A DNA stretch of 64,000 bases from Ustulina deusta (GCA_023159155.1 JAJNNX010000017.1:806001-870000), one strand, 5' to 3'. Counted from the first letter of the stretch, positions 12,510-24,548 are shown. Notes: generated by a model not told the origin, from the sequence alone. Made by a program: numbers and translations.

Positions 12510-13535
12510 ATGGAATCGGACCAGCTAGGCTCACCTTTGAGTGAGGCCCCCCTTGTATCGCCGAGTGCGAGCAATGAGAGTACTCCTCCTGCCCAAAAGC
12601 GCAAGGCACCCCATGAGTATTCCACGAACGCGAATACTCTCCGTGTCCGCCAGCGCAACGCGAAGCTGACACCATACCGACGTGCCGTGGAGCGAGCTAA
12701 ATCCAACGATCTAAAGGCTGTCTCGACCGCTTGGAAAGCACGCATCAAAAGCGAGAGCTTCCAGGAAGTTTCCGAGTCCATGAAGCAGACAATCCTCGAG
12801 GAAATCGAGAATGACGTCATGAACCGTCGACGCCTCAAGAAGATCGATGCTGATTCCAAGATCGCTGCGCTCAATCAGCAGTATCTGCCTGGCAATACTG
12901 TCCCTGCCCCTCCTTCTGGTGTCCTTGCCAACTCGGCCGCCGCCAAAGCTGTGCCGCCAATGGCTCCGCCCGGTTATGTGCCGTTCCCTGCCCAAGTCAT
13001 CCCAGATCTCATGGTCGCATCCAAGGACACGCCGCCGCAGCATACTGACCCGACCACTCCGGCCTCGGCCGTCACCCGCGACGAAGGCAGGCCAGTTCAG
13101 CCTATGTCGGCGGCTCCCGCCGATCCTATGACCAGCTCTCACAACCCTCAGATCGGCGCCGCTATCGATCGTCTCGAGGAACGGTTCGAGGCTGAGAACC
13201 GCCATTTTAAGGAAGAGTTTAGACGACTGGACGCAGGGATGCAGGAAATCCGAGGTATTATGGGAACCCTTATGCAGCAGCTGGACGCCCTTATCCAGGC
13301 CAGACGCATGCCCACTCCATATTACGCGACTCCTCATCCCATGCCCCATCCCACTTACACGCCTACCCTTACCTACACAGATACTCCCCCACGCGTCCAG
13401 GAACACACCCCTAGCTGTGAGGATGGTTATCCTAAGGCGGATAACGCCTACAATTACAGCTCCGACCGCGAGGAGGATAATGCCTACAATTACAACCCTG
13501 ACCGTGAGAAGACCTGGCTAGGAGGAAAGCATTAG
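12510..13535 (+). CDS. Hypothetical coiled-coil protein with Tyr/Asn-rich C-terminal duplication
   Basis: Single exon, 341 aa, not recognised. Residues 1-40 are Ser/Pro-rich with a KRK motif (QKRKAPHEYS). Residues about 45-135 are a basic, strongly helical block (KLTPYRRAVERAKSNDLKAV, MKQTILEEIENDVMNRRRLK). Residues about 140-220 are Pro/Ala-rich and probably disordered. Residues about 222-265 form a heptad-like coiled coil (AIDRLEERFEAENRHFKEEF). The last 100 residues are Pro/Tyr/His-rich and end in a tandem 12-residue repeat (DNAYNY-SDRE / DNAYNYNPDRE). No zinc knuckle, enzyme motif or membrane segment is seen. The helical basic part could bind nucleic acid or oligomerise, but this is a guess. 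Codon use resembles the neighbouring genes. Confidence 0.6.
   Translation: MESDQLGSPLSEAPLVSPSASNESTPPAQKRKAPHEYSTNANTLRVRQRNAKLTPYRRAVERAKSNDLKAVSTAWKARIKSESFQEVSESMKQTILEEIENDVMNRRRLKKIDADSKIAALNQQYLPGNTVPAPPSGVLANSAAAKAVPPMAPPGYVPFPAQVIPDLMVASKDTPPQHTDPTTPASAVTRDEGRPVQPMSAAPADPMTSSHNPQIGAAIDRLEERFEAENRHFKEEFRRLDAGMQEIRGIMGTLMQQLDALIQARRMPTPYYATPHPMPHPTYTPTLTYTDTPPRVQEHTPSCEDGYPKADNAYNYSSDREEDNAYNYNPDREKTWLGGKH
13437..13508 (+). repeat. Two tandem 36-bp units inside the hypothetical CDS
   Basis: 13437-13472 and 13473-13508 share most positions (GATAA-GCCTACAATTACA core) and differ mainly at third positions and in the SS/NP codons. They encode the duplicated AYNY motif. The divergence shows an old, selected duplication rather than recent slippage. 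Confidence 0.8.
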
Positions 13536-14338
13536 GAAGCGGCGGGAGTTGGCCTGCAAAGGCGGTGGACAGCTTGCCCCGATATCGGTTTAAGCTGTCA
13601 AGATTCGATCTGACGGTTTTGGATGAAGGCACCGTAGGTCCCGTTGTGAGACCTCGTCACTCCTCACCGCCAACATTCGAACCGAGCACGAAAAAAATCC
13701 CACATCCCTTCATGCCCTTAATGCTGTAATACCCTCCATCTCTTTCAGTCTGCATACAGTTCGAACAAACTGGTTGAAGTGGTTTTGCTAATTGTATGGA
13801 TATACACCGCAATGCAAGGCGAAGAAGACTTTTGCTACAACTGTTTATATAGATCCATAGCCAGATAGAACACTGGAACAAATGGATCGATCGATCCGCC
13901 AAAATTATCTGCCCCGGACTGGAAGGTGTCGTAGTTGTGCATCGTGATGGGATAAATACCATACCAAGTTTACCTGTGTGTTGCCGTCTCCCTTCCAAGT
14001 CGTCAATCTACGTGACACGTAGCTATCACTTACTCAAAAAAACCAAACATCAAGGGGATTCCGAACGGGAGGGTCTGACTTCAATTGAGGGTTTCCTTGT
14101 AGAATTCAGCGCTTGTGAAGCATTCTGAAATGTTTTTTTTTTTTTGCTTCTTGTTTCTAAATTTTACGGATTTGATATAATTCTCAACCAGCACCAGCAA
14201 GTTGAACCACCTCCATCCATCCATCCATCAATAGATACATGCATCCCCACCATCCAAACCTCCCCATGAAGACTCATCCCTCTCTCTGTTTCTCTCTCTC
14301 TCTATATATATCTATATACACCAATCCAGACGCACCCT
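13536..14338. other. Convergent intergenic region
   Basis: 3' flanks of the genes on either side. It includes a T13 tract at 14133-14145, a CATC microsatellite (14212-14227), and CT then TA repeats just 3' of the next gene (14278-14310). No coding signal. Confidence 0.5.
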
Positions 14339-15725
14339 CTACACCACCCCAGCAGCATGCGTCCGCACGGTGAAGATCCTCGACACCCGCGACCTCCAGC
14401 TCCAGCGGTCGACGGTCGCCAGCTCGGCCGGGTTCTCCTTGGTGCCGTAGGCGTGGGAGCTCCCGAGCTCCGGCAGCGGGCCCTCGGTGCCCAGCTCCGC
14501 GTCCGGCATCTTCCACCACCGCCTCCGTCTGTCGCGCTCGTCCCCTCCCTTTTCGTCGTCTTCCTCCCCCTCCCCCCCTTTCTTCCTTCCTCGGCGGCGG
14601 ACGAAGAGGATTAGCCTGCGCACCCGCGCCTCCGCCCGCAACACGAAAAACTCGGCCGTCTCCCCCGCCCGGTACCGTCGGTACCGCCGCAGGACCGAGT
14701 ACCCCCCGTACGCCGCGATGATGCTTATCAGGATCGCCGTCAGCACTATCGCGGCTACGGTGAAGTTCGAGGATGAGCTCCCGGTGCCGCGGCCGTCGGG
14801 TGTTTGTGATGGGGTGCCTATGTTGGTGCTTTGTTGTTGTCCGCTTGGCGGTGCGCTTGTTGTCGTTGGGGTCGTGTTTGCTTGGCTTTCTTGCGTCGCT
14901 GGTGATAGTGCGGGTGCGGGTGAGGATGATGATGATGATGATGATGATGGTGATAACGATGGTGATGACGATAACGATGATGAGAGTGAAGATATTGCTG
15001 TCGTTTCTTTTAATGGGATGGTAGAGAAGACTGGTATTGCTGGTACGTCTGTTGTCGTTGTCGTTGTCGTTGGTGGCGTAGAGGACAACGTCGAGGTAGT
15101 CGTTGGATCTGATGTGGAGGAGTCCTCTATCGTTGTCGAGGTCTCGACAGGAGGAGCCTGGGTTGAGCTGGGCTGAGTAGTTGTTCTCGGTCCAGGTGTA
15201 AGAGGATCCGTCTCGAGGTTGGTAAGATCTGCCTCACGCCACCGAATCTGGATCGCCGGCCCAACCGTTACCTGGGCGCCGCTCGCAGTAGCTGTGCGTA
15301 AGACGCCCCATACGCCACCACGAAAGTCGGACGTATCGGATGTGCATGTGTGGTCGCTAGGAAAGGCGTCAGTAAAGGCGTCAATTTGCTACCGATCATA
15401 TGGCGTGTGGTGCCTACATTGGTACACAATATGCGGCTGTCTCACCGCCTTGGATAGCGGGAAATCCTTGAGCTGTCCTTGGGTTTGTCACGATGCATGA
15501 TGGCCCGACGAAGAATCCGCTGGGACAGATGGCAGGCGAGTAATATTCGAATCCGCGGTCCGCGACATAGTTATCCCAAGAAGGCGGATCGCAGGATGCA
15601 GGCGCACCTGTGGGAAACGGAGGAATCTGAGAGGGCACCTTCGTGGTCGTGAGAAGCCATGTTATCGGACACGGCGGGGTGAAAATGGTGGTGAGAGGGG
15701 CGAGCGGCGGCGTAAAAGTCGCCAT
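14339..15725 (-). CDS. Ser/Thr-rich single-pass membrane protein with Cys-containing ectodomain (2 exons)
   Basis: Exon 1 is 15725-15418 and exon 2 is 15356-14339 (61-bp intron, GTAGGC...CTAG); 441 aa. The N-terminal part (residues about 1-150) has the fungal pattern seen in putative cell-surface proteins: SCDPPSWDNYVADRGFEYYSPAICPSGF and GETAAYCVPIDHTCTSDTSDF. A long Ser/Thr/Pro mucin-like stalk follows (about 165-295), including poly-Thr and a poly-Ser run encoded by a TCA/ATG-type trinucleotide repeat (14927-14950). One transmembrane helix is at about 300-322 (FTVAAIVLTAILISIIAAYGG), then a basic cytoplasmic segment (RRYRRYRAGE) and a charged tail. The architecture resembles fungal surface sensors, but no WSC domain is present. 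The N-terminus is not a classical signal peptide, so topology is inferred from the helix and flanking charge. Confidence 0.75.
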
Positions 15726-17961
15726 GATGCCGACGATTCACTAAGTCCGGGCATCCAGTGCTCGAGACACAAGTTCATCAAGAACCTGGTGGCGAAATCG
15801 AGTATCGAGTCACCCCGCCACTGATTCTCTTTTGTCAGTGAAAAAGGTCTATATGACGTCCACATCAGCGATCGGCTACGGGAGATCGATCGCCTCGCCA
15901 GCTGAGACAGACACAGATACGAAATAGTATAGATCTCCGAGGCGGATTGTCCAGGTAGTATAGCTCGGGCAAGCTCCTGGCTCTCTTGAAGAATCTGCCT
16001 ACGGAGCAGATCAGTGGATTCATTCCGGGCTCACAACGTCCGGATCTACTGTTAGTTTTACGATGACAGGCGACCTTGAAGGCGATCATACATCGCCTCC
16101 GCCCAATTCGACGAAATCGCTGGCCCGGCCAAGGTCGGGTTGGCATGCTACTGGGCCCGTCTCATAATTCTCACAACTGGCAACCTCCTCCCCAAAACAG
16201 GGTCAAAACGTCGCTTTCGGCCCCTGAGAGCTCATCTCACCCTCGTGGCCCTGCATCATGATATTGTTGAGCAGATTGCAATCGCACCTAGTGTGTATCG
16301 AAATAAATTGATTGACTTATGAGAATATGCGAGCGCTGCTTGCCATCCTCGCCCTTCGAATACACCAGCTGTAAGTATACGACTGAGTTCTTTTGATGAT
16401 GTAAGTATACAGCTCCCCCGCTTCAAGGAGCGAACCCATGCTACCCATCTCCTCAGGTTTCACAACAAGGTCACAAGCATGCAAGGACCATGCAGGGGGG
16501 AAATCACAAAGTCGCGACGCCGGCCACTGACGCGGTGGCTTGGACCCAGCACGGCCATGACACAAGAGCTTGCAGGCTTGGCAGGTCGGCTCTGGGCTTG
16601 CCGTCATCCCATGAACTGTTGCCCTTTCCTTTCTGTGCGATTCGAAAGCAACACAGGATGTCCGGGGCGAGAATTGAGGTAGCAGTCTTTCAATCCAATT
16701 TCCGTCGGAGCCAAGAACAGCAATTAGATGTGCGGCTTCATGAACATTACATTTCAGGGCTATGGGTGGTTGTGAGGCCGTCCGACCTCTCGCCAAGACC
16801 TCACTCCGACACTGTGACGGTAGCTGGATCGTCTCATCTTGTTTACTCAATAAAACGGCGTGCAATCACACTTCAGACATGAGTATCCACTATATTACCG
16901 CAATAGACGAAGATGTTACAAAACAGCTCGTTCTCATTCTACTCTCCTGCAATATCCTGCTCACAATCCACCGGGAGACCATTGGACTACCTATTTCCGC
17001 GAAGAATGGAAGAATGTGACGTGGCCGGATCATCCACGACCGACTGCCTCGCTTGAATCGCTTACTCCCTACACTAACCTGCTGTGTAATACCGCACGAG
17101 TGTTCTTCCAAGCAGTCAAGGCGAGACTATTGAGAACATGCTTCGAAGAAGAGCAACATCGCTCTTTTGCCATTCGCAGGGCGGTTCGAAACCGTGCTGC
17201 TTGCTCATAGTACATCATTCAGTGTGATTGGTGAAAAGTAATACAGCAATGCGCAATCTCATGCGCGACATTCAGTTGATCGGATGAAATCTCATATCGA
17301 GTCATTCGCTCCAGCACAATCCAGCCTCAAGCATATATAATATATTCGCTTCGTTTCTCATTTATTGTCACTGTTCACAACGTAAGGAAGTGGGGATGAG
17401 CTCTTCAAACAAATACACTGACAATTGTGACGTGTTGGCTTGATGGTACGTTCAACCCTACTTGTTACATGTGGCGTATTTCAAGAAGAGAGCCTTTTCT
17501 TCTGCCCAGAATAGCCTCAGAAGACGAATTGTCAATTTCTGCCGACTGTAAGGGTATGTGTAAGGATTCACCTGAAGCAAACGTGTGCATGAGAGCATCA
17601 CCGTCCTCATAGTATCAACAAACCTTCCATTCCCCATTATTCCAATGAAATCAAGATGCGTCATGAGAATAGAAGTCACATCTTCTCCCGAACTCCCACT
17701 GCCATCAAATATATTTAGCAATACAACGTCATTTCACTATTATGGCGCCTCTATAGCTCCGTAGCATATAATGTATACCTACCTTGTGTTATTTTCCTCA
17801 CGGTCTAGGCCAGCGAGCAGCCCAAAGAAACACGTCAAGCTCTTACGAGATTTCGACAATATTCCTTCCGCGTGCCCCTGTCGTACAAAAATGAGTCTCT
17901 GGGACACATATAAGCGGTCGCTTGCCCTAGATGGCAAAGGAGACCTCTGAGGTCCAATGGA
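15726..17961. other. Intergenic, no supported gene
   Basis: Only short frames. The longest, 183 codons on the minus strand at 16317-16865, has no domain similarity or typical composition. The segment is of normal GC content and ends at the TA target site of the Fot1-like element. Confidence 0.5.
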
Positions 17962-17963
17962 TA

Positions 17964-18005
17964 AGCTAACACCCCCCCTTGCGAACCACCCCATTGCGAC
18001 CCAGC
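17964..18005 (+). repeat. Left terminal inverted repeat of Fot1-like copy A
   Basis: 42 bp, AGCTAACACCCCCCC...GCGACCCAGC, with one mismatch (CCATTGCG instead of CCATCGCG) to the right TIR. That C-to-T change is RIP-like. Confidence 0.9.
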
Positions 18006-19840
18006 CACCAAAATAGCCACCCACCAACTTTCGAAGCCATTATTCATAGCACAACATAGTATTTATAGCCAACCTTAGTATTTTTATTAAATATTAAGAC
18101 GTTCTAACCTTAATTATATTTTTAGTTTTTGTTTTTTTTGCTTTTAGTATGTTTTTATTTCTAGTTTTATTTATATATAGCGTTCGCTATTATAATTTTT
18201 GTTTAACTTGCTATATATAGGTTATATAAATAAAATAATAACTAAGTAGCAATTTAACTAATTTATGCTTTAATATAATCTTTTTAACTAGTTTAGCTTT
18301 TAATAGCTTAATATATGCTTTTAAAATTATAATTTTTTTAGCTTTCTAATTAAAAACTTTGCTAACTTTTATAAAAAATAATTTTTATAATAAGTTATTA
18401 AAAAAAAAATATTTAATTAATTTCTAAGTTATATATTATAAATTTTAGTTTTTTATAAATATTATAATTTTTATTTAGCTTAGTTTAAACTAATATTTAA
18501 ATATTTTAAATTAATTAATTCATATAAATATTAATTAAACTTTATAAGTAATATTTTTATTTTTAAATATAATATATTTTAAAAATAATAATAATTAAAT
18601 ATTTTTTAGCTATATTTTAGTTATTATTTATATTTTTTTAATAATTTTTAGTAATAAAATAGTATTATAAGCTTATTTATATACTATAATTATATTTTTT
18701 TTTAAAAATATAATATTAAAGCAGTTTTTAAATATTTTTTTAATTTTATTTTTAAACTTTTTTTTTAATAAATTAAAAACTTTAATATTTAATATTTATA
18801 TAATATAGCTATAATATAATTTATAAAAAATAAGCTATATTTTATTTAAAAAATAAAGTTATAAAAAATTATTATTTATATATAAATTATAATTATTATA
18901 TATTAATATAACTTATATATTATTAAAACAGCTTTAAACAAATAAATAAAAATATTAATAAATTAATTAATAATAATAAAATTATAAATTTATTTATTAA
19001 GTAAAGTTTTAAACTATTAGTTTTTAAATAAACTATAATTTATATTTAAAAACTATTAATTTTAAATATTAATTTTTTTAAAAATAAGCAGTAGTAATAA
19101 AACAATACTTTTATTACTAATATACTTAAAAAATATTATTTATTTGTTTTTTTTAATATTTTTTTTAAAGCTATATATATTAAAGCTTTATAAATAATCT
19201 AATAACTTTTTTTTATGCTTTAACTAATATTTATTTTATTAATATTAAAAAATTGTTTTAAAAGTATATTTGTTAGTTCGGAAGCTTTAAAACGTTTAAA
19301 AAATAGCTTAATATTAATTATAGTTGTTTTATTAATATATAAATAACTAATAAATATTAATTTAGCAATCTTTAGTTTAAAATTATAAAAAAAAAACATA
19401 TATATTATAATTTTTTAAATATTTTAAAGTTTTTAAAAACTAATAATATATATTTAGCTATATATTTAAATTTAACTATTAAAAGTATAAAGCTTAGCCT
19501 AGCCTAATTTATAGCTTAATTAACTAGTTTAATTTTAAAGTATAAAAATAAGATTTAAAAGTATTAATATAACTATTTTTTAGTTAAAATATTATTAAAG
19601 CAGTAATATATATATAACTAATTAATACTCTATTAAATAGCTGCTTATTTTTATAAAGTACTAAGTTAAGTAGTACAAACTATAATTATTATATATTATT
19701 AGTTGCTATATAAAAATATTACAATAAAAAAGAGTTAATTTTAAAGAAAATAAAAATAAAAAAAGAACATAAGAACTAAACGCAGTTGCATTATTTAACA
19801 ATTTTTAATTGAGGTGGTTGGGGTTAGTAGTGCGTTTTTA

Positions 19841-19882
19841 GCTGGGTCGCGATGGGGTGGTTCGCAAGGGGGGGTGTTAGCT
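19841..19882 (-). repeat. Right terminal inverted repeat of Fot1-like copy A
   Basis: 42 bp, reverse complement of the left TIR except one base. It contains an outward ATG and open codons (MGWFARGGVSL), which create spurious or chimeric reading frames at every TIR in this window. Confidence 0.9.
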
Positions 19883-19884
19883 TA

Positions 19885-21395
19885 ACGACGTTGTATTCTA
19901 AGCCTGTCTACGAGCCTGGTCAAGTCGGAACTTACCCCCACGACCGCCCAAGCAATCTCCGTATACGTCGCTATCTCGCCCCCCTATATCGTGGACCCAG
20001 CAACCTTCACCGACTCGACCACCAGCACCAGGAGAAGAGCCAGAAACCATGAATGCGCAACCCAGACGGAGAGAAAAACAGACGCGAGCCGGACAAGCTG
20101 AGTGAGCCCGCGGAGACGAGCTCTCGGAGGAAGACCTCGAGACGCTCGCTGTTCTTGCGGAACGAGGTCACGGGCGCTGCGCCGAGGGCCGTGTTACGGA
20201 GGGTCGAGCTTCAGAGGCCGATGCGCAGCGGGAGGATCGTGAACCTGGGTGGTGAGCGCCGGGCCGGTGGGCTGGAGGAATGAGGCGGGTTTGGGGGGTT
20301 TTCTAATCTGCGCTACGAGGATGCTTGGCAAGGCTGGTGATTCCAAAACCCGGTCTGCGGATCGCGCGTCCTTTTGAGGAAGCAGATCTAAGCACTGCTC
20401 GGTAGTTGGGTCAATCGGCTGCATCGTAGGCTTGATTTATGGTTGCTAATACCACCGACCGAATGCGTTCGTCTCGGGTTCTCTGGTTTCACTCCGCTCC
20501 GTGGCCTCGATGGCCTTCACTGGTATAAGAACTCGTGCTATCATCCAAGTCCTGATCCGAGTGCTGCTTTCATGCTATATCTTTTCACAGTGGTGAAGTA
20601 TGCGCACTGCCTTTTTTATTCCATCGTCGCCATTATAGTTCAAAGCATAATAAGTTCACATATCTCGATGAAGGGACTGTGACCATGCTCGTTCAATATT
20701 CCACAACCCCCCCTCCTCCCCCAAACCAAAAAAACTCATAGCCGTCGACAATAACACCCGCGTCATCTACAAGCGAGAGGATAACCTCTTTGTCTCTAAC
20801 TCCTCCCCCACAAAGCCCGTTGTGAGACCTATCAAAGTGCCAAATCCTTTCAGGGCAGCAACAATACCCTCTTCAGACAAGCGAAAAGCACTCGGATGAG
20901 AAAATTCAATGCTGCTATAAATAACCCCTTTCACCTCGCTGGGGCAGTACAAATATTGGATAATCCGCTGCCTCGTCCTCCTAGTCTTCCGCCCTGCATA
21001 CTCCCCCCCTCCAGGTAAGGCAAGGAGGAAACATTCTGTGCGACGAAAAAGACGGGACAAGGTTCAGCCCAGTCAAGCATTTGGCAGCGAGCATACTTGA
21101 TCGGCTTGAAAATTGACTTCGTCTTTTTTTTTTTCTTTCTTTTATATGTTTGAATTTTGTTTCTCATTTTCGAATTTGTTTTTTTTTGCCCCAAGATTCT
21201 ATTCAGCTCGCTTCGATCTATCCCTAGGACTCAGGAGTCGCAAGTCGATCTCCGAAGCGTCGAGAGAGACGTCATTCACCTGTTCTGTTCTGTTCAGTTC
21301 AGTTCTACGCGCCTCAGCACAAGCTAAGCTCATCCTGCCCATCCCATCACATCCTTCTCTGCTAGCGCGCCTTTCTTGAGCCGCCCTGCGAAAAC
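19885..21395. other. Intergenic, no confident gene
   Basis: A 76-codon Arg-rich frame at 20053-20283 (+) has no recognisable domain, and its upstream frame is closed by TGA at 20050. Poly-T and CT-rich DNA at 21120-21190 and a repeated TTCTG/TTCAG tract at 21285-21308 resemble a promoter and 5' UTR for the gene at 21396. Confidence 0.45.
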
Positions 21396-21941
21396 ATGGC
21401 GCCTAAACTCAGACTACAGACCCGTCTCCCCCACCCCCGAAGTCTAAACCTCGCATCGAGGCCTCACGCCCTCGCCCTCACGCGGACCCGACACCAAGAC
21501 GACACAAGCGAGCTCCAGCAGAGGCTCAGCGCCGTCGTGAAGCGTGTAACGGGCGTCTCAGTGCCCTCGTCCTCGCCCAACACCCCATCCACCGACGACT
21601 CCGACGACTCGGACTACGGCGAAGAAGAAGAAGAAGAAGAAGCCGACACACGGCGAAAGCACCGCGAACCCCTCGCGTCGCCCTCGTCCCTATCGAGCGC
21701 GAGTTCCTACATCTCGCTAGCCTCTCTCAACCCGTACGTCGTCGACGCCGAGGACCTAGCGCAGCATCTCTCGTTGCTCTCTCCGTCGCCAGTGGGGGTG
21801 GGGGTGGGGGTGGAAATACAGGACAGACACGAGCAGGACTCGGCGCGGCTGGCGCGCCAGCTCGACCATGCGCACGCCGCCGTCGTGGCCGAGGAAAGCG
21901 CTGCGCTGAGAGTTCTGAGACAGCAGGCGGGGCTCCGCTAG
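21396..21941 (+). CDS. Hypothetical small protein with acidic Asp/Glu tract
   Basis: Single exon, 181 aa, not recognised. Start context AAAACATGGCG is a good fungal initiation site. Residues 1-35 are basic and Arg-rich (RLQTRLPHPRSLNLASRPHAL), which could be a mitochondrial or nuclear targeting region. Residues about 68-82 are acidic (DDSDDSDYGEEEEEEEAD). A Ser-rich stretch and the segment LNPYVVDAEDLAQHLSLLSP follow, and the C-terminus is an Ala-rich helix (LDHAHAAVVAEESAALRVLRQQ). A Gly-Val run at about 131-137 is coded by a GGGGTG repeat. High GC at third positions supports coding. Confidence 0.5.
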   Translation: MAPKLRLQTRLPHPRSLNLASRPHALALTRTRHQDDTSELQQRLSAVVKRVTGVSVPSSSPNTPSTDDSDDSDYGEEEEEEEADTRRKHREPLASPSSLSSASSYISLASLNPYVVDAEDLAQHLSLLSPSPVGVGVGVEIQDRHEQDSARLARQLDHAHAAVVAEESAALRVLRQQAGLR

Positions 21942-22871
21942 TCGTGTTGGAAGCACACTTGATCTGCTGACGTTGAGTACGGTGAGTAATTAGAGAAGAG
22001 CCGACGAGGTGAGCGCTTGGCGTCTATGCCATATGATTTGGCTACAGCAGAGGGGTACGTAGGACAAGTTAGTTAAGAGGTAAGGATGTTTTTTTCTTTT
22101 TTCTTAAAAAAAAAAACTCCTTCATAGACAGTGCGGTAGAATGGATGTTTGAGAGTGGAATACGAATTTTGTTTACGCGTCTACTGTTGCGTCTTTGACT
22201 GAAGTTCTCCTAAATTAGGTAGTGGCTAGAGAACAGTTGGAAAGTAAACCCACCGAGACTTGCCCATGGTTGTTATCAAGAGCTGTAGCTCATTTATATC
22301 ACATGTATTCCAAAATAGTGAGCGCCAAGATCATCAACTATGCATGTTGGAGCATCAAAACCACTTATAATAAATAACGCCAGGCCAAAGTCAGTCGTAT
22401 GCCGAACATTGTAATCATTAGTCATGGAGAGTCTGCGTCAGAGTCACGAACCCTCCGTGGGAGGTTTCCCAAGTACCTGAGTGCAAGCTTCGTCTTCTGA
22501 TTACACTTTATTATATGTGTCAAAGTATGTTTCAGAAATGCCAGGCAGCGATACCATTGTCGCTACGAACAGGCGCCATTTCGATAAACTCCGAGTCGTT
22601 CCGTTCGCCGCTCGTTCCACGAGATCAATAGCTTCAGAATTCCCCCGAGTCCAATGTGTATATATATACCCATGCCTTTCCCGCCAGAATAAATATCATG
22701 AAAATAGCATAAAAAATACCAACGCCGGTTGCCCAAGATTTTTATCTTGGGGGGAATCATTTATGCCGTTAGTTGTCTAGAGGCTTCCATGCGCATGGTA
22801 CTGTACAGTTTTCCTTCTTTCTAGCCGAAGAGGTCAATAACGTGCGTCGAATAAGGGCTAGCCTGGGCAAA
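21942..22871. other. Convergent intergenic region
   Basis: 3' flanks of the hypothetical gene and the glucanase gene; mixed sequence with T and A runs at 22090-22120. No coding signal. Confidence 0.5.
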
Positions 22872-24548
22872 TTAGACCGTCTTGCCGTCGCAATCGGGGA
22901 TTTTGACACCATTTTTCAACTTTCGGTTGACGTCTAAAATGCCCCACTGATCTTCCCATTCCTTTCCTGGTGTATCGAAGCTGATCTTCCAGGGTTCATC
23001 GAACATCTCGAACCAGAAATAGTTCGTGCCGTTATTTAAGGCCTGGCAGACCCAAGTGTCAAGCAGCGTGTTGAGTTCATCGATTCCAGCCACGGCCCCG
23101 TCTTCACATGTCGTCGCCCCGCCACAGTCAGTGCCACCTTTAGTTGGCCATCCGATCTCCGAGATAACGTTTTTCTCTGCGTCAGACTTGAAAAAAGAAC
23201 CGGCTTTGTTCTCCCAAAATGTCCAAGTCCATGACGCCGCCACTTTGGAGTCTTGACCTGCGAAGAACGGATGCACGTTGCCCATGATATAGTCGCTGAC
23301 CTGCGCTAAACTTGCATCCCAGTTATCACCCAAATCGCTAGTAGCCACGGGAAGGTCCCAATCATGCCTACTGAGGTTCGAGCGCACATCAGCTAGCAAG
23401 TTTCCTAACTCTTGAATCGTCATTTGCTGGCGGAACAGGATCTCGTTGCCAACAATCAAACCCTTAAATGGTTTGTCTCCGTACTGGTCTAGGATTGTCC
23501 ACATGCGATCGAGCTGGCGGGTGTTAGTCTCGTTATTTTCATCTTGCCATACGCCAAGCCAGATTTTTATCTCGTCTTGCATCTTCAACTGGTTAATGGC
23601 GTGGAGGGTCATCTCGGTCTGGTTGCAGTCAGTCCCATACAACCGGATTGTGTTGGTCAGCTGTGAGAGGATGGCGACATCGCGGGTCACATTATTCTGG
23701 GAAGGGGGGTTCTTTAAGCAGTCGGGGTATTGCACGTTTATAGGCGTGTAGTCCACGCCAGGAAACACCTTGTGAAGATTGGGATTGTTTAGCAGAGCTT
23801 GAATCTCGTCCGAGTCGATGCTGAGATCTCCATTCTTTGCAGAATCGTCGCCCGCTGATTGTCCGGATGAGTTGGGTGAGTCGCTCCTAGAGCTCTTATT
23901 CGCATACATTGATCCTAAGACACCCCCAACGACGGCGCCGGCGACAACGAGGAGAACGACAATAGCAGTGATCCATTTCCATTTCTTTTTGCTGCTGCTT
24001 TGTTTCGTTATCCACTCAGACTTCTCCGCCCTGGGGCCGAGGTCAAATTCGCCAATACCTCCACCCTGCTGAGTAGTAGTCGGATTCTGCACTGGGTCAT
24101 AGTTGATAGCACTATTCCGATTTCGTCCTATCAAGCTGCCGAGAACGCCACCTGCTGTCGCACCGCCGGCGGCAGCGGCGGCAGCGGTGGCAGCAGAGGT
24201 ACCACTTGCGCCCCGACTACTCGAGTTACCGAGACTTAACATACTGTTTCTAGCAGAGCGTCGATACTCAAGGCCGTCATCACCGTCGTCGTCGATGTCG
24301 TTGGGATTGAACTGACCTAACCTTGGGTCCATCCATTGGCCATAGGCCATCTGTGGATCTCGAAAAGGATCACTGTGGAAGCTATTCAAACTTCGCGTAG
24401 GAGTAGACGCGGCAACCGGCGGGGCAAGATGTGACGATGAGGCATGACTACCTGGGCCCTGATAGCCTTGGTCGTGCCCATAGGGTTGCGCTTCCGCGTA
24501 TGGGGGATTTTGGGGTTGTGCTCGCTGGTAGACTTGAGGATATGGGGG

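Larger units (their letters stand above)
17964..19882. mobile_element. Fot1/pogo-like DNA transposon, copy A, RIP-degraded
   Basis: The element is 1919 bp, bounded by 42-bp terminal inverted repeats beginning AGCTAACACCCCCCC and flanked by a TA duplication (17962-17963 and 19883-19884). Size, TIR length and TA target site match the fungal Fot1/Pot2 group of the Tc1/mariner superfamily; Fot1 itself is about 1.9 kb with roughly 44-bp TIRs. The interior is almost pure A+T with very high TpA and stop codons in all frames, the mark of RIP, so the expected transposase gene is unreadable and the element cannot be autonomous. The same sequence, in inverse orientation, forms the outer element of the 14-kb insertion at 43504-57566. 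Orientation of the lost transposase is undetermined. Confidence 0.88.

Noticed and set aside
14487..15176. 230-codon plus-strand frame with poly-Asp and poly-Val
   Set aside because: It is antisense to the Ser/Thr-rich membrane protein. The poly-Asp and Val runs are the complement of its Ser/Thr repeats.
16317..16865. 183-codon open frame on the minus strand
   Set aside because: No domain, low-complexity or codon-bias support, competing frames on the other strand, and no splice partners.
17779..18047. Plus/minus frames beginning MGWFARGGVSL at each TIR
   Set aside because: The leader is simply the translated TIR. Only at 43534 does it run into real coding sequence (reported as a finding).
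20053..20283. 76-codon Arg-rich frame right of Fot1-like copy A
   Set aside because: Short, upstream closed by a stop, no similarity. High GC alone can keep such a frame open.
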